Assembly (NCBI RefSeq): GCF_000018145.1
Contig: NC_009956.1
Span: 88,971 to 152,970, forward strand
DNA: 64,000 nt
Reading direction: 5' to 3'
From: Dinoroseobacter shibae DFL 12 = DSM 16493
Lineage (GTDB): Bacteria; Pseudomonadota; Alphaproteobacteria; Rhodobacterales; Rhodobacteraceae
The notes below the pieces were generated by a model, which was given only the letters and a program-made list of their open reading frames with translations, had not been told where the DNA came from and searched no databases. A program made the translations under genes and the position numbers. Positions 29,762 to 39,300 of this stretch are shown here, piece by piece (position 1 is the stretch's first letter; the number at the start of each line of letters is the position of its first letter).

Positions 29762-31546
29762 TCAGGCGTCCATCAGGGGGCGGGGATTGGGGAGGTAGTC
29801 GCGCTTCATGTGCTCAAGCGTCCAATACGCGAGCCCCATGAGCGGACCGGTGGGGTTGTAGCCGAGGTTCTGCGGGAAGAGGCAGGCCCCGAAAACGAAG
29901 ACGTTGTGGTGGTCCCACATCTGACCGTAGCGGTTGACGACCGAGGTTTCAGGGTCGGTGCCGATGACCGCGCCGCCGACGTTGTGCGTCGTCTGGTAGG
30001 GGACGATGGAGTAGTTCTTGCCCTCGGCTGCGAGGTTCACGGAGCTGACGGAGGTGACATTGTCCATCTCCTGCGCGATTTCGACCGCGCGGTTCATCAC
30101 GTAATCCGACATGCGCCGGTCGGTGTCGGGGAAGTTGAAGGTCATCCGCAGAAGCGGGCGCCCATAGGCATCGGTCCAGGTCGGGTCGAGGTCGAGGTAG
30201 TTCTCGGGTGTCGACACACTGGAGCCGTGGATCACCAGGTCCGCATGTCGCGTGTAGTTCTCGCGCACCGCGGCCTTCCACTCGGCACCCCAGGGGGGCG
30301 TGCCTTCGGGCACGGGCTGGTAGCTGATCGGGCGGCCGTGATACTGTTTGCAGGCAATATAGCCGCCGCCGACGAAGCCCAGGTCGGAATGATCGAAGTT
30401 ATCGCCGTTGAAATCGTCGACAACGATACCGAGCGCGCCCGCCCCCATGAACGGGTCGGTCTGCACGGTCTCGTCAAAGAACGCGTCGACCGCGGCGATG
30501 GTCTGATAGCTGTAGTTGCGCCCGACCGTGCCCTGCCGCGTTTCGGGATCGTAGGGCGTGCCCAGGCCCGACACCAGCATCAGGTGCACGTTCCACAAAC
30601 TGTAGGCGTTCAGGCAGACCGTATCGGCAGGTTGAAATACCTCTACCCCGTCCTCGTCGAGGTAGATGACCCCGGTGGCGGTCTGACCGTCCTGTGATTT
30701 GGTGACGCGCAGGACCTGCGCATCGAAGCGGATCTCGAAATTCTCGTGATCCTTGATCCGGTCATAGACGCAGATGATCGGGTCGGCCTTGGCGAAATAG
30801 CCGCAACCGAACCGCTCGCAAAAGCCGCAGTAGGTGCAGGGATGCAGCTGCGCGCCGTAAGGATTTTCATAGGCTTGGGTCACGTTGGCCGAGGGCATCG
30901 GAAAAGGGTTCAGACCCATCCGCTCGGCGGCGCGACCGAACTTGGTGTTCGAAATGGGTTGTTTCATCGCCGGGTTGGGGTAGCCGTCGCTGCGCGGCCC
31001 CTCGAAAGGGTTGCCGCCTACCTGACGCTCGCCGCGCAGGTTACCAGCGGCCCCGGCAGCGCCGCAGATCTTCTCGAAGAAATCGAGATGCGGTTCCAGC
31101 TCGTCATAGGTGACACCCCAGTCCTGGATGCTCAGTTCGTCGGGGATGAATTGGCTGCCGTAGCGGTCCTCGTAATGGCTGCGCATTTCCAAGTCCGAAG
31201 GCAGGGGGCGCCAGATCTGGCCGTTCCAGTGGATGCCCGCGCCGCCCAGCCCAGTGCCGGGCAGGAAAGATCCCAGCCGCCGCATCGGGAGCGCGCGTTG
31301 ATCGCGTGAGTTGCGGAAGGTCAGGGTCTCTTTCTTGACGTCCTGCATGTGGCCGTAGCGCAGGGCATATTTCAGCTCGTCATGCTCCTCCGGACTGCCG
31401 AAGGACGTGGCATCGTGGCGGTGGTGCCCGCGTTCCAGCACGACGCAGCGTTGGCCGGCATGGGCCAACTCGTAAGCGGCGGTCAGGCCGGTCCAGCCGC
31501 CGCCCACGATCACGACATCGGTTTTGGGTAAACGACGCTCAGCCAT
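29762..31546 (-). CDS. GMC-family flavoprotein dehydrogenase with four-Cys cluster
   Basis: The 594-residue protein starts with an FAD-binding Rossmann motif (VVIVGGGWTGLTAAYELA, residues 11-28). It shares the layout of GMC catalytic subunits of membrane-bound sugar-acid and alcohol dehydrogenases, including a C-terminal active-site region with TTHNVGG and NPTGPLMGLA. The segment CTYCGFCERFGC (C237, C240, C243, C248) resembles the iron-sulfur site of bacterial FAD-dependent glucose dehydrogenases. It has no signal peptide; export probably depends on the Tat-bearing partner encoded just upstream, with an 8-base overlap. The start at 31546 is chosen because homology begins there. The substrate is unknown (a sugar, sugar acid or alcohol). 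Confidence 0.9.
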   Translation of the reverse strand: MAERRLPKTDVVIVGGGWTGLTAAYELAHAGQRCVVLERGHHRHDATSFGSPEEHDELKYALRYGHMQDVKKETLTFRNSRDQRALPMRRLGSFLPGTGLGGAGIHWNGQIWRPLPSDLEMRSHYEDRYGSQFIPDELSIQDWGVTYDELEPHLDFFEKICGAAGAAGNLRGERQVGGNPFEGPRSDGYPNPAMKQPISNTKFGRAAERMGLNPFPMPSANVTQAYENPYGAQLHPCTYCGFCERFGCGYFAKADPIICVYDRIKDHENFEIRFDAQVLRVTKSQDGQTATGVIYLDEDGVEVFQPADTVCLNAYSLWNVHLMLVSGLGTPYDPETRQGTVGRNYSYQTIAAVDAFFDETVQTDPFMGAGALGIVVDDFNGDNFDHSDLGFVGGGYIACKQYHGRPISYQPVPEGTPPWGAEWKAAVRENYTRHADLVIHGSSVSTPENYLDLDPTWTDAYGRPLLRMTFNFPDTDRRMSDYVMNRAVEIAQEMDNVTSVSSVNLAAEGKNYSIVPYQTTHNVGGAVIGTDPETSVVNRYGQMWDHHNVFVFGACLFPQNLGYNPTGPLMGLAYWTLEHMKRDYLPNPRPLMDA

Positions 31547-32261
31547 CGGCGCGGCCCCCCTGCGGAATGGGCCGCGGCGGGGTCGATCGGCCATTTGGTT
31601 GGTGCGCAATGCCCATGGGCGGTGGTGGCGTGGAGATCGAGGCGTCATCCACGCGCTCGGTGTAATAGGCATGCGCCCCGGGAAAGCCGACCATCCGCCA
31701 GCCAGCATAATCGTAATTCCCCAGATATATCGGGTCGGCGAAATAGCCTTCGTTGGTGAGGCTGTGGAGCAGCGTGAAGAAATCGGTGGCCGGGGTGCCG
31801 CCGCCGATGGGTTGCGTGCGCTCGGATAGCGCCCGGATCGCATCGGCGCGGCCAGTCTCGTCAAGATCGAAGAGCGCGGGGCCCTCGGCGATGTGGGCGT
31901 CAATGCCGCCCAGAAGAAGCTCGGCGGGCGTCATGTCGAGTTGCCAGCCTTGCTCGGGCGTGCCTGCGGGGAAGGGGCCTTGCAGGTAGAGACCCGCGCC
32001 CTGGCCGTAATCCGTGGCCATCTGCAGGTCTATGAAGTCAACAACCCCGGCCTGACTGGCACTCGGGTAGTCGTCTTCGGGGATGAACACATCGCATGCG
32101 GCGGCGAGCCAGCGGGCTTGCGTGTCCGTCAGGATCGCCCATGGCCGGGCGTCTGCCTGGGCGAAGGCGTGGCGCGGCGCGCTGGTCAGACCGATCGCGG
32201 CTGCGACACCGCTGGCCCCGGCAGATTGCAAGATTGCACGACGTGAAAAGATGTGTGTCAT
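31539..32261 (-). CDS. Gluconate 2-dehydrogenase subunit 3-family protein (Tat signal)
   Basis: The protein of about 240 residues begins with a twin-arginine signal (FSRRAILQSAGASGVAAAIG) followed by the mature start AFAQADARP. It matches the small gamma subunit of gluconate 2-dehydrogenases (LTDTQARWLAAACDVFIPED; GYFADPIYLGNYDYAGWRMV). In that family the small subunit carries the Tat signal and pilots the GMC flavoprotein across the membrane. The start at 32261 gives the compact Tat signal. It is the first gene of the ten-gene cluster. Confidence 0.88.
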   Translation of the reverse strand: MTHIFSRRAILQSAGASGVAAAIGLTSAPRHAFAQADARPWAILTDTQARWLAAACDVFIPEDDYPSASQAGVVDFIDLQMATDYGQGAGLYLQGPFPAGTPEQGWQLDMTPAELLLGGIDAHIAEGPALFDLDETGRADAIRALSERTQPIGGGTPATDFFTLLHSLTNEGYFADPIYLGNYDYAGWRMVGFPGAHAYYTERVDDASISTPPPPMGIAHQPNGRSTPPRPIPQGGRADG

Positions 32262-32338
32262 GGAACGCCCCGTTGGCATTTGTTGCAGGGGCAACGCCAA
32301 AAATTACGGCTCGGTTCCCGAAAAAACCCGATCTGCGA

Positions 32339-32875
32339 TCAATTCGTTTCGGTGTCAGATGCATGATCGCTGTCGCCGCCAGCCGCACGGATCTCGCCCA
32401 GCTTCAAGACACGGATGACCAGCAAGGCGAGCAAGGTGGTCGCGACCGCCATCATCCAAAACCCGAATCCGACGCTGAGCCCGATGGCGGCGGCCAGCCA
32501 GAGGCTGGTGCCCGTGGTAATGCCCCGCACCTTGCCCTGGCTGAAAACGATCATCCCGGCGGCAAGGAAAGCGACACCGTTGGTGACCGCGTTGACAAGG
32601 CGCAAGGGATCGCTCGACACCCGGTCGCTGTAGCTGTCCATATTGGCCAGAACTTCCAGCATGATGAGGCAGTAGAGCGCTGCCGCCAGCCCGACGAGCA
32701 TATGGGTGCGCAGGCCCGCCGGGCGGCTCTTGGTCTCCCGTTCCAAGCCGATCAGACCGCACAAGACCAGCGCCCCGGCAAGCCGCAGCAGCACGACCTG
32801 CCAGGGGAGGGTGGTCAATGCAGTCAGCTCCTGGATGATCGGACCCACGTTGGCTAGCCTTTCTCCAACAGCCAC
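32339..32875 (-). CDS. MgtC/SapB-family membrane protein
   Basis: The 178-residue protein has about five hydrophobic segments and the conserved MgtC N-terminal region RLAGALVLCGLIGLERETKS followed by GLRTHMLVGLAAALYCLI. MgtC proteins are involved in Mg2+ limitation responses and modulate ATP synthase or transporters in pathogens; the role here is inferred. Its start overlaps the glycosidase gene by 22 bases, so it is probably translated from the same transcript. Confidence 0.87.
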   Translation of the reverse strand: MAVGERLANVGPIIQELTALTTLPWQVVLLRLAGALVLCGLIGLERETKSRPAGLRTHMLVGLAAALYCLIMLEVLANMDSYSDRVSSDPLRLVNAVTNGVAFLAAGMIVFSQGKVRGITTGTSLWLAAAIGLSVGFGFWMMAVATTLLALLVIRVLKLGEIRAAGGDSDHASDTETN

Positions 32876-34440
32876 CAGGCAGCGCTGCGGGGCGGAAGGT
32901 TGCTGCCCGGCGCGGGGGGCTTGGTCTGCAAGATCCGTTTTGCACCCTGTCTGGGTGCGAGGTCTTGTGGCGCGCCGGACATGTTGGCGGCCACCTGCAC
33001 AACGAGCGTCCCAACGCGCAGCCGGAACCGAATGCAGGCATCAGGCGCGTCTTCGAGTTCCATCGTGGCCTCGGCAAGCCCCAGGTCACGCCGCCGGGCA
33101 AGTGCATCGCGGTAAAAGGCGAGAACCGAGGCCGGGTCGGCCTCCTGCTGTGCCACGCCGCCCTGTTCCGCCCGCGCCATAGGTAGCCACGGCACCGCTT
33201 TGCTGAAGCCGCATGCGGGCTGCGTGTCGTCCCAGGCCATGGGCGCGCGGGCGCCGTTGCGACCCACCGAGTCGGGCCAATACATCAGGTCATAAGGATC
33301 GGTCAGCTCGACCTTTTCGAGCTCTGCCTGTGGCTGCCCCAGTTCCTCGCCCTGAAACAGCAAGAGGGGGCCGGGCAGCGCGCAAAGGAACGCTGCGAGC
33401 ATCTTCGCATCCGCTGCCCCGCCATCGCCGAAGGACGAGACCGCGCGTTTCTGGTCATGGCTGTTGAGCCACCAGGTCCATCCTTCAGCATCCTCCAGCC
33501 GGGTGAGAAGGTCGCGCAGTACCTCCGTGCTGGGCCCGCGTTCCGGCAAGTCGATCGCATAGCCGGCGTCAAGTCGATCGGGGCCGGTGAACTTGCACGT
33601 GACTTCGACCGAACGGGGGCCGTTGTTGATCTCCCCCAGAAGGTAGGCGTCGGGGCCTGCCATCTCGCGCAGGGTTTCCGCGAAGGCAGCGCATTCGTTG
33701 GGCAGCACGTCGTGAATATGCTCCTGGAAGGTATATGGATTGTTGGATGGCCCGGGGATCAGAGCCGCTTCGGCCTCGGCCGCGGGGGGATTGTCGCGAA
33801 ACCCGGGGTCATAGAAAAAGCTCGTTACCGCGTCATAGCGGAAGCCATCGACGCCACGGTCGCGCCAGAACCGCGTGATCCGGTTCAGCCGTTCGTGCAC
33901 GCGGTCGTTGTAATGGTTCAGGCAGGGCTGACAGGGCAGAAACTTGTGCAGGCAGTATTGCGCACGTTGCGGGTGCCAGCGCCAAGCGGCCTCTCCGAAA
34001 AACGACAGCCAGTTCGAGGGCGGGCTGCCGTCCTTGCACGGGTCCGCCCAGATGTAGACATCCTCGAAGCCTTCTTCACGGGCCAGCGATTTTGCGAACC
34101 AGTCATGGGTGTCCGACGTGTGGTTGAGCACCAGATCGATCATCACACGCAGGTCCAGATCATGGGCCCGCGCCACCAGCGCATCGAAATCGTCGAGGGT
34201 GCCGAACCGCCGGTCGACGGCGCAATGATCGGCAATGTCATACCCCCCGTCGCAGAACGGCGAGGGATAGAAGGGCGAAAGCCAGATGCCGTCCACCCCG
34301 AGGCCGGCAATGTAATCGAGCTGCCGGGTCACCCCCGGCAGATCGCCTTCCCCCGTCCCGGTCGTGTCAAGGAACGACCGGGGGTAGACCTGATAAATGA
34401 CGGGGTTTTCGGGCCACGGCCCGCGTCGCGGCATGTTCAA
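32854..34440 (-). CDS. GH13 alpha-glucosidase/amylase-family enzyme
   Basis: The 528-residue protein has the GH13 conserved regions: DLVLNHTS (residues 102-109), GFRYDAV with nucleophile D203, LLGE with acid/base E270, and NSHD with D329. It starts like oligo-1,6-glucosidases and trehalose-forming enzymes (NPVIYQVYPRSF). There is no signal peptide, so it acts in the cytosol on imported alpha-glucosides such as maltose, sucrose or related osmolytes. It overlaps the SDR gene upstream by 4 bases and MgtC downstream by 22. Confidence 0.9.
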   Translation of the reverse strand: MNMPRRGPWPENPVIYQVYPRSFLDTTGTGEGDLPGVTRQLDYIAGLGVDGIWLSPFYPSPFCDGGYDIADHCAVDRRFGTLDDFDALVARAHDLDLRVMIDLVLNHTSDTHDWFAKSLAREEGFEDVYIWADPCKDGSPPSNWLSFFGEAAWRWHPQRAQYCLHKFLPCQPCLNHYNDRVHERLNRITRFWRDRGVDGFRYDAVTSFFYDPGFRDNPPAAEAEAALIPGPSNNPYTFQEHIHDVLPNECAAFAETLREMAGPDAYLLGEINNGPRSVEVTCKFTGPDRLDAGYAIDLPERGPSTEVLRDLLTRLEDAEGWTWWLNSHDQKRAVSSFGDGGAADAKMLAAFLCALPGPLLLFQGEELGQPQAELEKVELTDPYDLMYWPDSVGRNGARAPMAWDDTQPACGFSKAVPWLPMARAEQGGVAQQEADPASVLAFYRDALARRRDLGLAEATMELEDAPDACIRFRLRVGTLVVQVAANMSGAPQDLAPRQGAKRILQTKPPAPGSNLPPRSAAWWLLEKG

Positions 34441-35291
34441 CTGCCCACGATCATGCCGCCGTTGGGGTGCAGGGTCTGGCCCGTGAAATACGACCCGTCA
34501 CTGCTGGCGAGAAACAGGTAGGAGGTCGCGACCTCCCAAGGCTGTCCCGGTCTCTGCATGGGTACTTGCGAGCCGAAACCTTCGACCTTTTCGGCCGGCA
34601 TGGTGCCGGGGATGAATGGCGTCCAGATCGGGCCAGGCGCCACGCAGTTGACCCGGATGCCCTTGCTCACCAATTGCGATGCGATGGAGCGACTGAAGGC
34701 CGTGATCGCGCCGCGGGTGGACGAATAGCTGATCAACGCGGCGTTGCCCTTGAAGGCGTTGACGCTGGCGGTGTTGATAATGGTGCCGCCCTCGGGCAGG
34801 TGGTCCGCCGCCGCCTGGGTGCAAAAGAAATACCCCATGACGTTGCTGTCGAAAGTCCGGCGCAGATGATCCTCGGTAATGTCATCGAGTTCGGTCTCCA
34901 GCCATTGCTGGGCAGCATTGTTCACGAGAATGTCGATGCCGCCCATCTTTTCGGCCAGCTCTCGGACAGCATCGAAAGCCTGTGCGCGGTCGCCGATATC
35001 AGCCTGCACGGCGTGGCCCGTGGCTCCTTCGTTCTCGATCAGGCGGACGGTCTCTTTTGCGTCGCGGTCCTCATCGAGGTAGATGATTCCGACCTCGGCG
35101 CCTTCACGCGCGAAGAGGACCGAAACGTCCCGTCCGATGCCGCTGTCGCCGCCGGTAATAATGGCGCGTTTGCCCTCGAGCTTGCCGACGCCGGGGTGGC
35201 GCGGCATGTAGTCGGGGGGCGGATCCATCTTGTATTCATGGGCAGGCATCGCGTCTTGCGATTGTGCGGGAATGTCGGTGTGCTTGGACAT
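34437..35291 (-). CDS. SDR-family oxidoreductase (YghA/general stress protein 39-like), Lys to Arg at active site
   Basis: The 284-residue protein has an N-terminal extension, a cofactor loop TGGDSGIG (residues 47-54), NNAA at 125-128, and S176 and Y189 as catalytic residues. The length and PGQPWEVATSYLFLASSDGSYF ending fit the extended NAD(P)H-dependent YghA/GspA39 group. The YxxxK motif reads YSSTR: the catalytic Lys is Arg193 (codon CGC at 34713-34715). The start at 35291 is chosen because the upstream extension of the frame is not SDR-like. It overlaps the glycosidase by 4 bases and may belong to a stress or osmolyte operon. Confidence 0.87.
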   Translation of the reverse strand: MSKHTDIPAQSQDAMPAHEYKMDPPPDYMPRHPGVGKLEGKRAIITGGDSGIGRDVSVLFAREGAEVGIIYLDEDRDAKETVRLIENEGATGHAVQADIGDRAQAFDAVRELAEKMGGIDILVNNAAQQWLETELDDITEDHLRRTFDSNVMGYFFCTQAAADHLPEGGTIINTASVNAFKGNAALISYSSTRGAITAFSRSIASQLVSKGIRVNCVAPGPIWTPFIPGTMPAEKVEGFGSQVPMQRPGQPWEVATSYLFLASSDGSYFTGQTLHPNGGMIVGS

Positions 35292-35328
35292 GGGATAAGT
35301 CCTTTCGGAGAAGTGTTTCGGAAAAGGC

Positions 35329-36312
35329 TCAGCGCCTCGGTAGCAACCGCGACAGCACGGCGGTGCCAACGATCAGGCCGCCGAACACGGCGAGCCGGGC
35401 CAGATCGGCATCTACGATCAGGCCGCTGGCTTTTGCCCTTTCGCCATAGCTGCTGTGCGCGCTGGCTGGGATGCTGTCGACCGGGCCGTGCAGGTTGTCA
35501 TCCGAGGTTCCCTGCGCGTCGCGGTCGGATTTCTGCATTTCTGCGCCGCTGGTGGACATTTTCTTGTCGAGGTAGTCCGGCAAGAGCATGTTGCCGAAGA
35601 CCAGTTGCAGAACGGAGGCCCCGACAAACAACTCGCGCGACCCTTTGTGGACGGCCCTCATTACCGCATCGGCGGCCACCTCGGGCTGATAGATCGGCGG
35701 CGCGGGTTGCGGCTTGGTCTCCAACCTGTTGCGGGCCCAGTCGAATTGCGGCGTGTTGAGGGCGGGCAGTTGCACGAGGCTCATGGTGATCCCGGCATTC
35801 TTGCGGATCAGTTCGGACCGCACTGAGGCGACGAAGCCGTTGATCGCATGTTTCGAGGCGCAGTAAGCCGATTGGAACGGCACCGCCCGGTACCCCAGTC
35901 CCGAGCCCAAGGTCACGATCTGACCCCGCCCGCGCGGCTCCATCTGCGCCAGTGCGGCGCGCGTGCCGTTTACGACACCCATGAAAGTGGTGTCGACGAT
36001 GGCGCGGAATTCGTCATCCTTCATCTCGGTGAAGGGCGAAAAACTGGTCAGCATCGCGCAGTTGATCCACAGGTCGATCGGCCCGAGCCCTTCCTCGATC
36101 AAGGTGGCGGCGCGGGACACCTGGGCGGCGTCGCTGACATCGCAGGGCAGGGTCATGACCTGTGGGCCGTAGGTTTCCTCCATCTCGGCCAGCCGGTCCT
36201 CGCCCCTTGCCAGCACGCCGACCTTGTAGCCTTCGGCAATCAGTTTCTCGACGGTGGCCCGACCGACGCCGGCGCTACCGCCCGCGACGACGGCGATTTT
36301 CGACTGTGTCAT
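35329..36312 (-). CDS. Short-chain dehydrogenase/reductase with C-terminal tail
   Basis: The 327-residue protein has the classical SDR motifs GGSAGVGRAT (residues 11-20) and the catalytic YCASK. After the catalytic core (about 250 residues) comes a polar linker and a C-terminal hydrophobic helix (LARLAVFGGLIVGTAVL), suggesting membrane attachment. The usual NNAG motif reads NCAM here, a mild deviation. It is encoded 37 bases before the YghA-like SDR gene. Substrate unknown. Confidence 0.85.
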   Translation of the reverse strand: MTQSKIAVVAGGSAGVGRATVEKLIAEGYKVGVLARGEDRLAEMEETYGPQVMTLPCDVSDAAQVSRAATLIEEGLGPIDLWINCAMLTSFSPFTEMKDDEFRAIVDTTFMGVVNGTRAALAQMEPRGRGQIVTLGSGLGYRAVPFQSAYCASKHAINGFVASVRSELIRKNAGITMSLVQLPALNTPQFDWARNRLETKPQPAPPIYQPEVAADAVMRAVHKGSRELFVGASVLQLVFGNMLLPDYLDKKMSTSGAEMQKSDRDAQGTSDDNLHGPVDSIPASAHSSYGERAKASGLIVDADLARLAVFGGLIVGTAVLSRLLPRR

Positions 36313-36372
36313 CTGAAGCTCCTGTGGCTGCTTGCGGGGTCAACGGTTCCGGGCCACCGTGGGTTCCCGCGG

Positions 36373-39300
36373 TCATGTGCGTTGGGGGGTGCCGGTCTGC
36401 ATGCGGGCCCTGCCTGCGGCGAAAAGCGAGGCATAGGCGGGGACCAACAGCATCAAAAGGACGGAGGAGAACAGGATGCCGAAGCCGAGCGAGACGGCCG
36501 TGGGGATCAGGAACTGCGCCTGCACCGATGTTTCCAGGATCAGCGGCGTGACCCCGAGAAAGGTGGTCAGTGTCGTCAACGTGATGGGTCGGAACCGCCG
36601 CAGCGTGGCGCGCCGGATGGCCTCGTTCGGGTCGGTGCCCCTGGCCTCCTCGGCGAGTATGAAATCCACGATCAGAAGGGCCCCATTTACCACCACGCCC
36701 GACAGGCCGATGATGCCGAACATGCTCAGCAAGGTCAGGTTCATGCCCAGGGCCGCATGGGCCAACACCGCGCCCACGAAACCGAATGGCAGAACCAGCA
36801 GAACAATCAGGGGCCGGAGGTAACTGCCGAAGGCAAGGGCCAGCACCGCGTAGATACCGAACAGGGCCAGTCCGAAATTCTGTGTCAGCGAATTGGAAAA
36901 GCGGCCCGCCTCTTCCTGCTCGCCGCCGGCGGTGACTTCGAGGCCGGGGAAATCCGCTCGCAGGTCTGGCACGATCTGCGAAAGAACCCATTCGGTCTCG
37001 GCCCCGCCGGTTGTAAGGCCAGTGTTCACATCCGCCATGATCGTCGTGACTGTGCGCCCGTCTGCACGGGTGATCGAGGTTGCGGCGGGCTTCTGGTCGA
37101 TCTCAACCAGCCGTTCGAGCGGGATATCGCCCTCGGGGCCGGGGATGGTCAGGCGTCGCAAGTCGGCGACGGCATCGCGATCTTCCAGCGCAAGGCGCAG
37201 GCGGATATCGACCTCTTCGCGGTTCCGGGCGAATTGGTCGATGGTGACCCCGTAGAAAGCGGCGCGCAACTCGCGCGCGATGGCGGTCTCGCTGATCCCG
37301 AAGGTCGCGGCATCGGCGCGGGGGGTGATGACCAGCTCCTGCGCGGTGCTGGCGCTGTCGTCGCGCAGATCACGGACGCCTTCGCGCCCGCGCAGGGCTT
37401 GGGTGATGCGGTCCACCGCTGCTTGCCGGGCGCTATCGTCCTCGGCGGCGACCTTAAGTGCGATCGGTGCACCGACGCCGACAAGACTGGACGAGAACAG
37501 CAATTCTCGCGCTCCCGCCACCTCGCCCACCTGCTCGCGCCAGGCGTCGGTGAAGGCCGCGGCTGTGATATCGCGCGTCGCGGCATCGGCCAGTTGGGCC
37601 GAGATGTTTGCGGTGCTGCCAGAGCTTGTGCCGCCCTGACCAGGCCCGCCGCCGGTGGAAAAGCCAATCGTGATGCCCGTGCGCTCCAGTACGTCCGCCC
37701 CGAGGGTGTCGGCGGCGTCGCGGGCGGCGCCCGCGATGTCGAGCGCCCGTTGCAAGGTTGCATCCTCGCTGGTGCCGTCGGGCATGCGCAACTCGGCGGT
37801 CACGAAGTTTCCTTCGATGCGGGGGAAGAACTCGAACCGGACCTTGCCGCCCTGGACCAGCCCGACGGTCAGGATCAAGCTGACGAGGCAGCCGGCGACG
37901 ATGACGACCGGATGGCAGATGGCAAAGCGCACGGCACGGTCTAGCGGCCCGTCGGTGAAGCGCCGGAACCCGCGATCCACGCGCCTGCGCAGGCCGTCTG
38001 TCACACGCCGCGGCGAAAACCGGCGGGGTGGGGTGAGCCGGATGTTCGACAGGTGCCGGGGCAGGATGAAGAAACTTTCGAACAGCGACAGCAACAGCAC
38101 GAAGATCACCACCGTGGCTACGGGGCCGATAAAGGAGCCCGACGCCCCCGGCAGGAGCAACAGCGGCGTGAAGGCAAGCACCGTGGTGCTGACCGAAAAC
38201 AGGATGGCGCGCCAGACGCTCAGGATGCCCCGCTCCGCTGCGCGATCGGGATCGCCCTCGCCCTCCAATTCGGAATAGGTGTTCTCGCCCACCACGATGG
38301 CGTCATCGACCACAATCCCGAGGGCGAGGATGAAACCGAAGAGCGACAGCTGGCTGATGGCAACGCCGAAGGCCTGCATCAGCACGAACGCCCCGGCAAA
38401 GGTGATTGCCACGCCGCCCGCGACCCAGGCTGCGATGCGCAGGTCGAGAAACAGCGCCAGCACGATGAGGATCAGCACCGCGCCGATCCCACCATTCTTG
38501 GCCAGAAGGTCGATACGCCCCTGCAGCTGCGCACCGTTGTTGCGCCAGATCGTGGCTTCGACCCCTTGGGGCAGGCGCTCGGGCAGGGTTTGCTCGGTAT
38601 AGCGTGTCACGGCGTCGGTGATTTGCAGAACCTGTTCGGTGCCCGTGCGCTCGACACTCAGGAACACCGCCGGCTGCCCCTCGATGGTGGCCAGCGTGGC
38701 ATCCTCGGTCAAGCCGTCGCGGATGGTTGCGATCTGCCCCAAGCGCACGCGCGCGCCCGTGTCGCTGGTAAAGACCACCGTGTCCCGCAGGGCGTCTGCC
38801 GTTTGCGCCTCGCCCGAGACACGGACCTGCACGGTCGAGGCACCGGTGTCGATCTCGCCGCCCGACAGGTCGATGCTCGCCCCTGCGATCCGGTCGGCAA
38901 GGGCGGTCAGGCCGATGGCGTAAGCTTCGAGTGTTGCGCGGGGCACGGCGATCTCGATCTGGTCGGGGGCGACCCCTTTGACCGTGACCTGGCTGATCCC
39001 GTCCATGCCGGTCAGGTCTGCGCGGACGATTTCTGCCAGCGCCTTGAGCGTCTTGCGGTCCGCGGTCCCGAACAGAGCCAGCTCGACCGCTACCTCGGTC
39101 GGTTCCACCTCGGTCACCCGGGGGGATTCCGCGGCTTCGGGAAAGGTCGTGATGCGCGCGACGGCATTGTCGACATCGTCCTTGACCGTGCGTGGATCGG
39201 CGGCGCGTGTCAGTTGTACGGTAACCGTCCCGCGCCCGCGAGTGGCGGTGGCGTCGATGCTGCGGATCCCGGCGAGGCCCGTGACCTGCTCTTCGATCGG

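Noticed and set aside
29240..30697. 485-residue plus-strand open frame
   Set aside because: It is antisense to the diheme cytochrome c and GMC genes and only mirrors their codon bias.
35848..37944. 698-residue plus-strand open frame
   Set aside because: It is antisense to the SDR and RND genes, very rich in Gly, Asp and Gln, with no recognisable domain.
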